DNA from: Citrus sinensis
Taxonomy: Eukaryota > Streptophyta > Magnoliopsida > Sapindales > Rutaceae
Assembly: GCF_022201045.2 (NCBI RefSeq)
Contig: NC_068559.1
Coordinates: 2,888,501 to 2,952,500 of the forward strand
Reading direction: 5' to 3'
Length of the DNA stretch: 64,000 bases
Below the pieces are notes generated by a model. That model was not told the DNA's origin, searched no databases, and worked only from the letters and a program-made list of their open reading frames with translations. Positions 24,707 through 36,432 of this stretch are shown one piece after another. The position numbers and the translations under genes were made by a program. Within the stretch, counting starts at the first letter, position 1. Every line of letters starts with the position of its first letter.

Positions 24707-25213
24707 CTAATTACTGCCAAGCCTATAAAATTCCAAGTCATTCTCATATGGAGTCAAGTTCAAATCCAAGCACAAAACCCTTCTGCTGTTAGCTTTCTCC
24801 ACCAACGGTGCCGTATCCGAAAGACTACTGAAAGCTGAGAGTTTCTCATTTGCATGCGAAGCACCCGCCCTGTGTCTCCTCATGTGCCCACCTAGGGCTT
24901 GGCCTATAGCAAACTCAAGCCCGCAAACTGAACATTCATGAGTCTTGGGTTTCACCGGCGACTGCTGCGTGTCGGCTCCTCCTCCGCTGCCTTCCGTCAC
25001 CCTCGACTTCTTGTGGCTCGCCCTGTGCCCACCTAGAGCTTGAAACGATGGAAACTGCCTGTTACATGTCTTGCACTCGAAAGCTCTATCAGCTACCGCC
25101 ATGTTAACGCCATTAACGGCGTCAAAGTCCCCCCCGTGTGGCATAAACATCAAGCAGTTCGCCATATTTAAGCTGTGATTAAGCTCTGTTGGTTCTTGAA
25201 ATGTTCTCTTCAT
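24707..25213 (-). CDS. C2H2 zinc-finger repressor, ZAT11/ZAT12-like, array copy 3
   Basis: Single-exon gene, 168 aa, start MKRTFQEPTELNHSLNM, ending ...EFYRLGSN. Same two-finger layout ([19 protein letters not shown] and [19 protein letters not shown]) and EAR motif ([14 protein letters not shown]) as its neighbours. Serine-rich linker (KLSAFSSLSDTAP) before the EAR region. It lacks the 10-residue tails of copies 1 and 2, probably the ancestral length given the shared RLGSN/RLGNK junction. The proximal promoter is shorter than in the others and the TATA context is changed. Confidence 0.92.
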   Translation of the reverse strand: MKRTFQEPTELNHSLNMANCLMFMPHGGDFDAVNGVNMAVADRAFECKTCNRQFPSFQALGGHRASHKKSRVTEGSGGGADTQQSPVKPKTHECSVCGLEFAIGQALGGHMRRHRAGASHANEKLSAFSSLSDTAPLVEKANSRRVLCLDLNLTPYENDLEFYRLGSN

Positions 25214-25284
25214 GATCTGGTGTGAAAACGACTGTGTTTTGATTGGAAGAAAAGTTCAGAGAGAGATGCACGGTTCCTGTCTGC

Positions 25285-25582
25285 ATACTTTAATAGGTTG
25301 GTTTTAAGTCAACGTTGACTGTAAGAAATGACGTTTGTGCCCTCTTCTAACTTGTGGAATAAGTAAGTTAATTAGTAGAGATTTTAGGGAATAAGACAAG
25401 GTTGCCAACATTCCAATGAGTTGGTTAGTAGTAAACGAGCCGGAAAGATGTACACGTCAGCATGACTCTGTTGCTGAGCCAACACATACGTACGTAGGCC
25501 GCTTACAGATCAACAACTCATCACTGGGGTTATTGCTTGGAATCTTCAAGCTTCTAAGAATCCTCTCAGCTTCTTAGAACGC
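25285..25582 (-). promoter_or_regulatory. Conserved upstream block of C2H2 copy 3, altered TATA
   Basis: The TATA position reads CCTATTAAAGTATG on the minus strand, against CCTATAAA in copies 1 and 2. Just upstream is a perfect palindrome GTCAACGTTGAC (25308-25319), two W-box cores head to head. GAAATGACGTTTGTGCCCTC, TACACGTCAGCATGAC and GGAATCTTC...AAGAATCCTCTCAGCTTCTTAGAA (25538-25579) follow in the same order as in the paralogues. Confidence 0.55.
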
Positions 25583-27412
25583 GATCATTTTTCTTTTTCA
25601 ATATAACAACATGTATATTTAAGTGCTCATGTGAAACTATAAAATTAATTTGTATTAGTGCTTTAGTTGAAATTGATCCTAGTGTGCAAAGGGTTTAACG
25701 TACTTGACTTGCTTTTCTAAGAAAATTAAACTAGTAAAAGTTTGTAAGTCTTCTTCAAACTAGCTATTAAATGTTTCAGATGTGTCATAATATAGATTGT
25801 TCAATCCAAGCTTATCTTATAACAAAAATGAACATGGAGACATTGTGGAGACAAGTTTTCATGAATTTGTATAAAATTCAAAACGATTAAAGAAAAAATC
25901 AAATTCTCTTCCGATTTGAATTCTTATCACAAAATCTTAATAAACTCTTGAGGAGAATATCCTACATTGATTGAGAATAATTCATAGATAAATAGTATAT
26001 AAGCTTAAAGCAATTCTTAACTCTTGGTTTTTGTTTTCAGTGTTGTTGATTAGGATATTTAACAACTTGACTATTGACCTTTGGGTTTGGTACCAGCCTA
26101 CATAATTAAGATGGGGTCTTGATCATTTTCCCTTAATTTATCAGCTCAGCCAGTACTCTTTACTATATCAGTATACCACTACATTGATATTGATTTGCTC
26201 TTAAAAAAAAAATCCATACCCATTTTGTCTTTTACATTCAATTTACAATTTCTATCATTGAAAAAAAAAATCTGTAATTTCTAGAAGAAATCAAAATGTT
26301 GGTTTATAGATTGTAAATTGCAGTGCCGTGGGGTTCAAAACAACTTAAATTCTCTTATTTGATGAGTTGTTAATTAGGATCCAGCTATGCTGTAATTAAT
26401 TATCGGCCATTTCTTTGTTGATCATGTTGGGAGAAAAATTGAACATTCTAATTCTATGTTGTCCTCACCTAATTGAATTATTGGATTTCAAACAAATGTA
26501 CAATTAATGCATCTTGTATAAAGCAAGTAATGTTTAGTTGGTCGTTTACTTATCTGTATCACATCTGATATAATTAAAGACACCTAAATAAATAAAAATT
26601 TATTATAAGGTGTGGTTGTATGCAGTCCTTTAAATTACGGAACGATAATTATTTTTACAGAATGTTCAATTCTTTCAAATTGTAAGTACACGATTGAAAA
26701 GATTGGAAGTTTCGCGGTTGATGATTGTCTCACAAGTGGGGCTGGAGCTGACACGTTCCCTGGAAGTACTCGTTACAAGCTAACATCATTGAACGCGTAT
26801 TTCATTTTCTACGTACTACTTATCTTCGCCTTTGGTTAGTATTTCTTAATAATTATTGATCGAGCTCAATTAACAGGCACATAAAATACTAATGAAAATG
26901 ATAATACATGCATGTGTTACATGTATTGACTTCGATACATGACTAAGATTTTATTCTCAATCAAATACTGGTGTCCAAAATGTCATCACTGGTCGGTCAT
27001 CATCAACATCAATTGATAATTAATGACAATTTAAGAGATGAACTTGACCTAAACATGCTTATGGCTTGTTCAAATTTGATCTAAGCTTAATCAAGTCGTT
27101 AGCTTGGATGATAAGCTTACACTTGTAGGAGATCTAAGTACATATGGAGGAAGACCTGATGAATATGTACTTTTGTAAGACCGACTTGACTGAGGTGGTA
27201 GACCCAACTATTAGTGGTTAGGCCTAGCTTCAGCTTGTTAATGTAGTATTACTCATGCTCTCCAAATGGCCATGGTGGGCACATCCTGACAATTAATGTT
27301 CATAATAAATTTAGTGTTACGGAACCCCTACTCTGCGCTGTCCCGCGTACTACATACGTACTGCGTTCTCCTAAGTAACGATTTTTTTTTTTTAATTTTG
27401 ATACAAAAATTA
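25583..27412. other. Spacer downstream of unit 3 promoter (unit 3 to 4)
   Basis: No gene. Shared markers: GCAGTGCCGTGGGGTTCAAAA near 26320, and TTGACTTCGATACATGACTAAGATTT...AATTTAAGAGATGAACTTG at 26928-27045, matching 15690-15790 of unit 1. Confidence 0.6.
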
Positions 27413-28190
27413 GGGTAAATTTCGAATTATGCCCTTCGTGAATTGATGACTATCTTCAAATCATTCTTTTTGCATTTGAAAACTTCAATTTACTCCATTT
27501 TTGTTCAAAAAAAAAATTAGAAAAGTTTGTCTTCTTAATAAAAACAAGGGTAAATTGAGATTTTAAAATGCCGTGATTTCAAGATGGATAAAAACTCGTT
27601 TAGTTTTTATATTTTGATATTAATGCCCATTTAGTTCTTATATTTTTTAAAATACATCTCTACCATTACTTTTTGTTCCTTTTAGCTTGCTCTTACAATA
27701 ATGTTTCTTTTTTTTCTTAAACATTAATAAAAAGGAAAAATTAAATTACCAATTAATCCCAAAAAACAAAATTTGCTACTAAAAGAGTACATATTAACTT
27801 TTATGGAACACTCTGTTGAGGAGTTAACATATTAATTTCTTTTTATTAGTCCAAAAATATTGATAATTTATTTTTTTATAGTTTAATTTTTTGGACATAA
27901 GTGAGCTTCCACAAAAATTAATATATATATTGGGATTAGATTGGTAATTTGAATTTTTTTTCTTTTTGTTAATGTCCCAAAAAAAATTATTATTGTAAGA
28001 GAATAATATTGTAAAAACAAGTCAAAAAAAAAAAAGTGACGGCAAGGTATCAATAGTTTAACGGGAGGGATGTTTTGGTATTTTTAAAAATATAGGAACT
28101 AAATGGATACTAACCTTATAATATAAAAACTAAATGAGCATTTATCGTTTGAAAATAGTTGATTCACGAGGGGTAATTTGAAATTAAACC
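27413..28190. mobile_element. Non-autonomous TIR element, ~780 bp
   Basis: The left end GGGTAAATTTCGAATTATGC...CTTCGTGAATTG...CTATCTTCAAA pairs with the reverse complement of the right end, GGTTTAATTTCAAATTACCC...CTCGTGAATC...CTATTTTCAAA. Subterminal text (ATGCCCATTTAGTTCTTATA on the left, its inverse on the right) extends the inverted structure to about 250 bp per side. No transposase frame. Flanks CAAAAATTA and AAACAATTA could be a degraded 9-bp duplication. Confidence 0.7.
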
Positions 28191-30346
28191 AAACAATTAT
28201 ATATATATATATATATATATATCTGTCAAGAGTGTGAATTCAAATAATGGCAGATAAACTATACTACTGATACGTATTTGTACACGTGTAGATACACACC
28301 GCTATCTTAATATGGTGAGTCAAATTGTATATGTAACTATGAATCATTCATTGATCACCAACAAGGAAAGAAAGCGTTGGCTTTAGATAACAAAGAAGAA
28401 AATTAAGATAAACAACGGTGACGTTTGAGTGAAGAATTAATGTAATTAATATTTGCTGTTAGTTGGCTAAGAGAACAAGTTATTGATCACCAAGTGGGGT
28501 TTGCTGCAAATAATATTTTAATTTAGTCAACATTGCAAGTGTGCCTTTGAATTATACGCACATAATTTATATAAACCAACATCGACATGCAATTTAGCTA
28601 AATCTGGGATATGATTTATGAGAAGTCAAAGAAAGGCTTGCTTTAAAGTCAGCAATGTGTTCAACTTTACCATATTCCGCCAGGACTAAAATGTATGTTA
28701 TCAAGACTTAAAAGCAACATCAATCTATGTTATGTTGTTCAGACTAATTAACACTAATTAGGGGATGGACCCCCCGTGTGAAAAACTTTGCTTCTTGTTT
28801 GTTTCTTTGTTATTTATTTATTATTATTATTGTCATTATTACTACTATTATTATTTATTTTTTGGTGTGAAGCCAAAGACTATGAAACGTCAATGTATGT
28901 ACACTAGGTTGGTTGGGGTGTCAGTTTATTATTTGACGGTTTAATTTGACTATTCATTTCTTTTAAAGAAGGGTCTAAAACCATGAAACGTGTTATATTA
29001 ATTTCCAGTTTTGCTGCTGGGCTTGGCAGTTTACCAAAACCAAGCAGCAAAAAGAACACTCGTTCTCAGTTCTCACTTCAATATACTTTTGGAATAAATA
29101 ATCCTGGAAATGTATCATGCTCTAGTTTAAACGCTAGACCCTGACCAGTTTTCTGGAGTTCCATTATGTCCCCTTACTTTCCTCTATGGAATGCCACAAC
29201 TGATCAGTCATTATCGAAGAAACGGACCGGTGCACAATTTATTTTCAAAACTTTGGAAACTTCCCATGTATTTCTCCTTCAATATCGCATCAAACAAGAA
29301 GTGCTCTTTGTCAAATAAGAAGTGCTTCTTCATCAAACGTGGCATGAAATGGGAAAATTAGCAGTTTCGCTGGAGATTAACCTGGTTAAGTTCTTCCGTT
29401 TTTCAAAAGAGCCTTTGGGCATGAGTTAGTCCTTGTGATGCAACGACTCTGTCGTTTTTGTTTTAAACTTCTTAAATTTTTATCTAAGGTATAAGAACTA
29501 TCATACATTTAAACACCATGTGAATCACAAATACGACCGAGGTCATGACTTATTACATATATCGTTAGTTGAATGGGTGAAGGTCATGACATACTACACT
29601 TTTTGATTGGTATGAGTCGAACTTTTGCCACAATAACCTGGCAAAACAATAGTTGATCGAATAGGTGCTTCAGAGGCTACAATAACTATTAAAAAAAAGC
29701 ATGAAAAAAAAAATTCTCCTTCTAGTTAGGATTAATAAAGGAATTAAAAAAAAAAGTTGGTGGTCTAATAGACTTAACCATAGATTATATTTGTTATGGA
29801 GCTACTCGGATATTTGTGCCCAAAAGACAGCATGTCACAACACAACTACTGGGTGGTCCCCCAAATATACACTTTCATTTTTCTTTTCATTTCATCTGAG
29901 ATATGCCAATATCTACTAGCAGTCCGCTGAGGTGGTACGGAGACATTCCAGAAGCAATATTAGTAAAATGTTAATCTTCAAATACAGTACTTGAAATCTT
30001 TTCACTAATTAGCAGAGCAGCCACACATGCTTATACAATTTCCACGTTCCAAGCACAAGTTCCCTCTGATTCACGGCGGTTTAAAAAAGGGAAAGAGTGT
30101 GAAAATTGATGAGCAGGCTATTCTTATGATGTTTTGACTTTTGAGTACTGATTTTTTCAATAATAGTACTAAAATTCAACAAGGAATTTTTCATTTGCTG
30201 TTACATAATTCCAACTAATCCTTGCTCAGACACTTCCAAGTCTCTGCTGCAGTTAAGAGGCCAATTCTTGACATTTTTTAACTACAAATGATTCAAAGAT
30301 ATCTAGAATTTGCATTCTGTGGGACAAGTAAGAGTGCAAGAACTCG
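28191..30346. other. Spacer and 3' flank of a lost fourth zinc-finger unit
   Basis: No gene. A TA microsatellite lies at about 28198-28222. Array markers continue: GGCAGATAAACTATACTACT near 28244; GTGAAGAATTAATG...GTCAACATTGCAAGTG near 28428-28540; GACATTCCAGAAGCA near 29943; and at 30205-30300 the block TTCCAACTAATCCTTGCTCA...CTTCCAAGTCTCTGC...ACAAATGATTCAAAGAT. That block elsewhere lies a few hundred bases downstream of a zinc-finger stop codon (24222-24325 for copy 3). Here no zinc-finger gene follows. Confidence 0.6.
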
Positions 30347-30486
30347 TGATAATGAGATTTTGGACTAACTGAACAGATTGTATGGTCACTGAAATGGATA
30401 TAAGAGTTAAGACATGTGATAATGAGATTTTGGACTAACTGAACAGATTGTATGGTCACTGAAATGGATATAAGAATTAAGACATG
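30347..30486. repeat. 70-bp tandem duplication
   Basis: Two adjacent 70-bp copies (30347-30416 and 30417-30486) starting TGATAATGAGATTTTGGACT differ at a single base (AGAGTTAAG versus AGAATTAAG). The near identity implies a recent duplication. Confidence 0.95.
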
Positions 30487-30879
30487 AGGATGTGCCCAGT
30501 TAAACTACCACCACCACTAACACACTCGTTATATTCAGCGAATGATACTCAAAATTCTTTGTGATGATGAAAAATAATGGACTGTGCGATTGAGAAATTG
30601 AATTTTGGTTCATGTGTTGCATAAACAGCTAACAACTGTACCTAGTATTTCTCTTAAAACTTTTTCATTTCAGTTGCCACTTTCTGGCAGCTTAAGTTCC
30701 AATGTTAGGGTCCCACCAATCCCCCTATTTCTATTAACAAATCTACTATTTCTACAGATATAGCATATCCACTTCTAGATCAAAGGGTGAGGGATACCAA
30801 CCTGAAAGAAATGTCACAATGAGGAGCGCTTTTCAGTTAGTTGTTCACATGCAGAAAATAGTTTATTGCAGGCTGGATC

Positions 30880-30900
30880 TTTACGTCTTCATGATCTGAT
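30880..30900 (-). pseudogene. Possible start-codon footprint of a lost fourth zinc-finger gene
   Basis: TCTTCATGATCTGATGAACT here resembles the conserved start region of the three paralogues, TCTTCATGATCTGGTGTGAACT (plus-strand view; CAT is the start codon). It lies at roughly the position expected downstream of the unit-4 3' flank, but no zinc-finger coding sequence remains between. It could be a chance match. Confidence 0.3.
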
Positions 30901-31706
30901 GAACTAATGACCTAATCAACTACCCTGCCTGTCATAGCCATTCTCCATTCCTCAAAAAAATCAAACAATATGTTTTAAGGGAACATATAATCATAGTGGA
31001 CATTATGCACATCTAGATTGAAGAAACTCTTCAACCAAAAAAATGAGTGCTCGAACAAAGTATTCTATGAAACTAATTGTAAAGCTTCATTCAATTCTAT
31101 CTTCCAATTAGAATCAAGCCATTGGCAATAAGTTTGGCATCTAAAAGTTTTGCTATAGAGCCAACATAGACATCATAAAGATAATAGAAATTGCTTCATT
31201 AATGTAGAGATCACAAAACAATCTAGTCCCGATGTCTCAAACAGAGACAAAGAATACATGAACGACAGAAACTTATGGGTTCAAGTTTTGGGAAAACTGG
31301 AACGTTACACAAATTATCTACCACAATAGCAGCAAATAGGAAAAAAGCAGGCACAATACTGATATTAATTAATGAAGCAAAAGTTAATATTGTTTTTGGT
31401 TGGTCTCTCTAGTGTAATTGACATCAACTCAATGGTCAAGAATCGGCAACCTCCACCTCCAATTCATGCAGTTTGGCAGGATAACAAACTGCAGTTAATA
31501 ATGAACTAAAAATCTACCCAACATAAGTGCAATTCGCAAAGCTCAAATGTGTAATCATAACATCAATTATCAAATTTCAGTGGAGGCAATAAATTACAAC
31601 AATTCATCCTCTAGTGTTATTACTATAAGCAATACAAACTAACCTATCAACCAAAAAATGGAACTTTACTCTTCAAATACAAAATCTAAAAATTTAGTCA
31701 CTTTCA

Positions 31707-31988
31707 CTAACATTCTTCATTTAATTCACTTTTCTTGTTCATCGGTATCATTGCCTTGGTTGATGGTACCAAATTTTGCTGGAACGAATCTTGCCTCTGT
31801 AACCACATCACGTGCCCCTGCAAAGAGGACCAAAACGAAAATCAAGAAACAAAACTTGAAACGTTATGATGGAAATTTTGTGATATAAAAAGAAGGGTCA
31901 CCTGAAGAGCAGCAGCCCAAGCAATGAGAAAAGAAGCGAACCAGAATTTCTTGTCTTTGAGGAGCTGCTTCGCTTCAAAATTTGCCAT
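31707..31988 (-). CDS. Small conserved membrane protein, two exons, 65 aa
   Basis: Exon 1 is 31902-31988 (29 codons, MANFEAKQLLKDKKFWFASF then LIAWAAALQ), with donor CAG|GTGACC. Exon 2 is 31707-31817 after CCTCTTTGCAG, continuing GHVMWLQRQDSFQQ. One likely membrane segment (FWFASFLIAWAAAL). I recall similar short plant proteins of unknown function with 'ALQGHMMWLQRQDSF' at this junction. After DSFQQ the present frame reads NLVPSTKAM... to TAG at 31707, whereas the alternative frame reads KFGTINQGNDTDEQEK to a stop at 31726. The latter looks more like the family tail. Either a one-base loss in the AAAA run at ~31771-31776 replaced the tail, or the assembly has an error there. Confidence 0.6.
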
Positions 31989-32099
31989 ATTAAAACCCTA
32001 ACCCTAGATTTGGCTGTGTTTGGGGGTTTTAGTTTCCTCCTCTCCTGCAGTGATAGACCGGAGTTCTTTTGAATAATAAAAGCTGCTCCTACCATACCG

Positions 32100-32815
32100 T
32101 AATCTGTCCTCCGGATCTCTACTATTTAACTAATTTCTGCCACGTCATTACATAAATAAAAAATTTCATGTTACTAGATCCAATTTATAAAAATAACTCA
32201 CTATTTAATAGTTCAAAAATAGCATTTTCGATAATAATGCCCATTTTTTGCTACTAAAATTTAAAAAAATGGTAATAGATTATTATGATTAATTAATCTT
32301 AGTTTTAAGTCATTTTGTAAAATTTCCAGTATGTTTGTTCAAATATTATTATTAACAATTAATTTTGGAATAGAATTTGAAATATTCAGAAAATTTTGAA
32401 GGTCACACTGCTTGTAAAGCCTTCTGAGAACATGACACATTACATATTTTAGCTTTTAAAGATAAGGTGTCAAAAAATACAAGTTATCATTTACGATCTG
32501 AAAACTACACATTTTGCTTCCTGAAAAAGAAGATTCACAGTTTCTGAGATAAAAGAAATGGCAGCTCATACTTAAGTGAACTCATTTTAACTTCTGTCAC
32601 TGAAGACAGTACCATAAAAGTATTAGACTGAGAAGTGAGAATGATAAATTCCCAATTAAACTAATAGAATCCATGTTATAAGTAAAGATTCACTAAAGTT
32701 CTCTGTAAAGACAAAAAAAACTAGACAAGACAGACTTCCAAAAGCAACTGATTTAGAGCATATCAGTAAACCTATATAAATGAACCAAACATAACCACCC
32801 CGAGAAGGATGAATT
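32100..32815. other. Intergenic, nothing recognised
   Basis: AT-rich spacer between the 3' end of the ALP1-like gene and the promoter of the small membrane-protein gene. Both genes are on the minus strand. The segment near 32450-32815 probably includes the ALP1-like 3' UTR. Confidence 0.4.
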
Positions 32816-35800
32816 TCAAGGAGGCAATTTTCCAGATAAGTAGAGAGAAAGGTTATCTCTCATTACAGAGGCAGTCTTGTCGACAGATTCGCAGGTTTGT
32901 TGATGATAACCAGAGTCGTGATGATATGACAAGGGCAGCTCATCTAGCATTTCATCCTCCATGTCGATGACAATGTTGTGCAGCAAGCAGCAAACAAGGA
33001 CAATCCTAGGCAATCTGTTCTTATCAGGCATCCACATTACTCCATGAATTATCCTCCATACATCCTTAAGCCTTGCTAGAGCCATCTGTGCCACCATTCG
33101 CGTAGCAGAATGTCGTTTGTTATACTCAGCTTCAATATCAGAGAGGCCTTTCCCTTGGTAGGGAGTAAGAAGCCATGGCAATAGGGGAAAACCTGTGTCC
33201 CCTATTATGTATTCTCTTAATTCTATTCCTTCTGAAAGCTGTAAACTCTTCCCATCAAGCCTTTTCCCTTCTTCAGTAAGTTTGAAGAAGCCAGAGTTCC
33301 GGAGAACAAGAGCATCGGTTAAACTTCCTGGCCAGCCAGCGATTATGTCACGAAATCTCATCTCTGGGTCCACGATTCCCTGCAGGATCATGCTATAGTT
33401 CTTCTCACGATCATACCAGACATTATTTGCTGGGTCCACTGCTGGTATATTCATGACAATGTGCGTAATGTCTATTGCACCACAACAGTTACGAAAGCCA
33501 CGAATTTTCTCAAATTTGGACTTTATGTCTTCCATTTCTGTTTCTTTTGAAGGCCATTGGAGATGATGGAGCCCTCTTTCTTCCATTGATTCCACAAACC
33601 GCCAGGTTACTTGGGAAACAGTCGACTGGTTCAACCCAAATAAATCACCAATGATTTGTAACGATTCGCCAGAGCTAAGCCTCCTAAGGGCAATGGCTAC
33701 CATATCATTTGGCGATAGAGGCTTTCCATTTGAAAAGGAGAAATTTGATTGCCTGGCTGCCAGATCTTCCTTCACAAGTGAGCATATGTAGTCGAATGTC
33801 TTTCTCGATATTTTAAAAACAGATTCAAAATTCTTTGATTTTTTCGATCCAAATAAAGGACCTATAAAGTGGAAGAGACAATATAGTCACTTGTGCATAT
33901 GCGAAGCTCTGAATTTCATGTCAACTTTCATAGTGAAAATAAAAGAACATCTAAAAGATTAACTGTAATAAAACTAAAGTGTAAGGAAGGTGAAAGCAGT
34001 TAAAGTCATACTAATTTAGAGATCAGCCCTACCAACATAAGGTAGCTATATTACAAACCTTATTTCAGAAAGAAAGAGGATAAGTTGCTTTGCATCTAAA
34101 AATGGAAGAACAAGTACTATGATTTTACTTTCCAAGTGAAAATCTACACTGATAATGTACTGAAAAGCATTCACCAAAGTCACTGGAAATCATACACTTT
34201 ATCATATAATAGCCTTGTATATGAATTTCCAAATGCATATTCTACTATCAGTTTTTCTGGTTTACATGAGCATAAACAATTATCAGATCTCACATCTCAG
34301 CAATCAAGACTTAACTGACTAAAGCTCACTAAGACACCTTGGTGTCCACATGGTCAATTTTATACCTTCATGTGGATTATTAACAATCCTACCAGTTCAA
34401 TACATGAAGTTCCATTTCATCTATTGGAAGGCCTTAATAAAATTTTATATGAAGGTATAAGAAGAAAGTAGAAAAGTTCTTCACTACTGGTCCAAAAACT
34501 GTATTGAGTGAACTAGGAAGGAAACTCTGCCCACCCAGTGCAAAAGAAACCCCACCACCCCAGGCCCTCAAAAGAATAATGTATGGATCATTTAGAAGAG
34601 ATTGATTGACCACTGCTTTGAGAATTCGCCGTATGCAAGGAGGCTGCGTAAAACATTTTGAGAGGATTTACTAAAAAGTATGTAATTTATTACTATATTA
34701 GTTCAAATTCCTAGGTCTGTTACTGAATAAGTACTTCAACCACACTATTAACTGCACACCATCAAGTTTCAAGATCTAATTATATGACAAATTACTATTT
34801 AGATCAAATTCCAGACTCTCTTATTCAAATAAGTTCTTCAACTGCACAAGTATCCAGCACACCATAAATTGTCAAGGTTGTATGGAACTAAAAGGACAAG
34901 GTTGGATCAGTACATCTTCTGGACTTGATACTCAAGGTGCTATAGAATATTAGCATCAATTAGTCCTAAGCACTCATATTATGATAGTCAAGTACAGATG
35001 ATGACAAACACCAATAAAGTGGTTTTTCTTCCAAGGATGAATGCATTTTTCATTCAACATAAATCCCTTGATCACCCATCCACCATCACCTAGAGCTATG
35101 TCCTAAAGTAAGTCATTGATAATCATGGCTTAACTCACGTAAATATGTCTTGACCTACTATTGTTTTCAAAGCAAAATCAACCTGAATACCGCCACCATT
35201 TATCCACATATAGGTGGGTATGGTTCTTCAGCATAAATCTTACCAAGTTAAGGGAGAAGATAACAAGAAATGAGGAACATATGATATTTTGGCACAAAAC
35301 TAAACTATGTTGTATCAAAATGATAATATTCAACGGAGAAAATCTATAGCTTAATGAGATCTTCACTTTGTGAAAAAAGACAGTGGAAACAGACTGTGAA
35401 CGAACACAATACCATGCAACTCCTATAAACTTATATTTCTATGGGGGCAATTGATGATACAGTGTTTACTAATCAGTTACATTATGTATATGCATGTCAA
35501 ATAAAACTGTAAAACAGTGATGAAATTACCCTCAAATATAACATTACATACAGCCTCAACCTCATATATTCATATTCAGAACTTCTAAAAGTTAGATACA
35601 ACCATAGTAATAGCTGCTAAAGTTAGAGATTCAGTAAGGTGGATCCAAAGTTTAATTAATAACAAATCCAAGAGAAAAGGGATTTTTTTTTCCTTGAAGT
35701 ACATATTTGAAATCTGATAAAATAACTGGATGACCAATATTCTAAGATCCACTAAACTCATAGGCTAACAAGTAAATAAAAGGCCTCATATTCCCAGTAA

Positions 35801-36432
35801 GATTACTTCTAAAGAATGTGATATCAAAGTAGTGCAAAAACACAAAAAACCAAACACAAAGAAAACAATGCATATTATATGTGGAAACAAATACCAACCA
35901 GGGGTCCTCTTACATGAAATATGAACATGAGTTCAGGATAATGTGAAATCACAAGGAATGTATGCCAGCAATCAATTTATCTACTGTTTCATACATATAA
36001 TCAAACTATTTTGATAATGGAATACATAAAAAGATCAATCGAATTACGGCAAACCAAAATCGACCCAGGTCATAAGTGTTCACCAAATACAAAGTGACCA
36101 CTTCAAATACTCTGAAAAGAAACACGAAACGAACATACCCAACAAGAAACAAAACAATGCACGGACCCAAAATCAATCAACAATATATCAAAACAAATGA
36201 AAATATACATAGAATGCATAACATAAACACACTGTAGAGAGAATGTTATATTACCAGAAATTCTTCTGGAAAAATTATCCCACCAATCCAAGGGCTGAGG
36301 TTGTGCCACCAAAGAATCAGCATCAGCATCACCATCACCATCACCATCAGAAGCAGCAGCAGCAGCCAAGACATTTTGGTCAACTTTCTTCTCTGCTTTC
36401 TTTCTCCTCTTCAACCCTCTAATGGGTCCCAT
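32816..36432 (-). CDS. ALP1-like: ALP1/HARBI1-like domesticated Harbinger transposase, 407 aa
   Basis: Exon 1 is 36255-36432 (MGPIRGLKRRKKAEKKVDQN..., ending ...RRISG with donor G|GTAATA). Exon 2 is 32816-33861 (GPLFGSKKSKNFESVFKISR...). Together 1224 nt, 407 residues. An N-terminal basic stretch is followed by an Ala/Asp-rich linker. A helix-turn-helix-like region (RRLSSGESLQIIGDLFGLNQ) and a DDE_Tnp_4 fold follow: GAIDITHI (first Asp ~190), GWPGSLTDA (second Asp ~242), and RHSATRMVAQMALARLKD, where the third acidic residue is replaced by Gln (~318). Plant ALP1 descends from a PIF/Harbinger transposase and is known to antagonise/associate with Polycomb complexes; loss of the catalytic triad fits a host role. 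The start agrees with the family N-terminus MGP(V/I)RG(F/L)K. Confidence 0.88.
33862..36254 (-). other. 2.4-kb intron of the ALP1-like gene
   Basis: Donor GTAATATAAC (minus, 36254 downward), acceptor ...CACTTTATAG (33862-33863). No embedded gene or obvious transposon. Open frames inside (34136-34318, 35161-35366) lack family resemblance. Confidence 0.75.
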
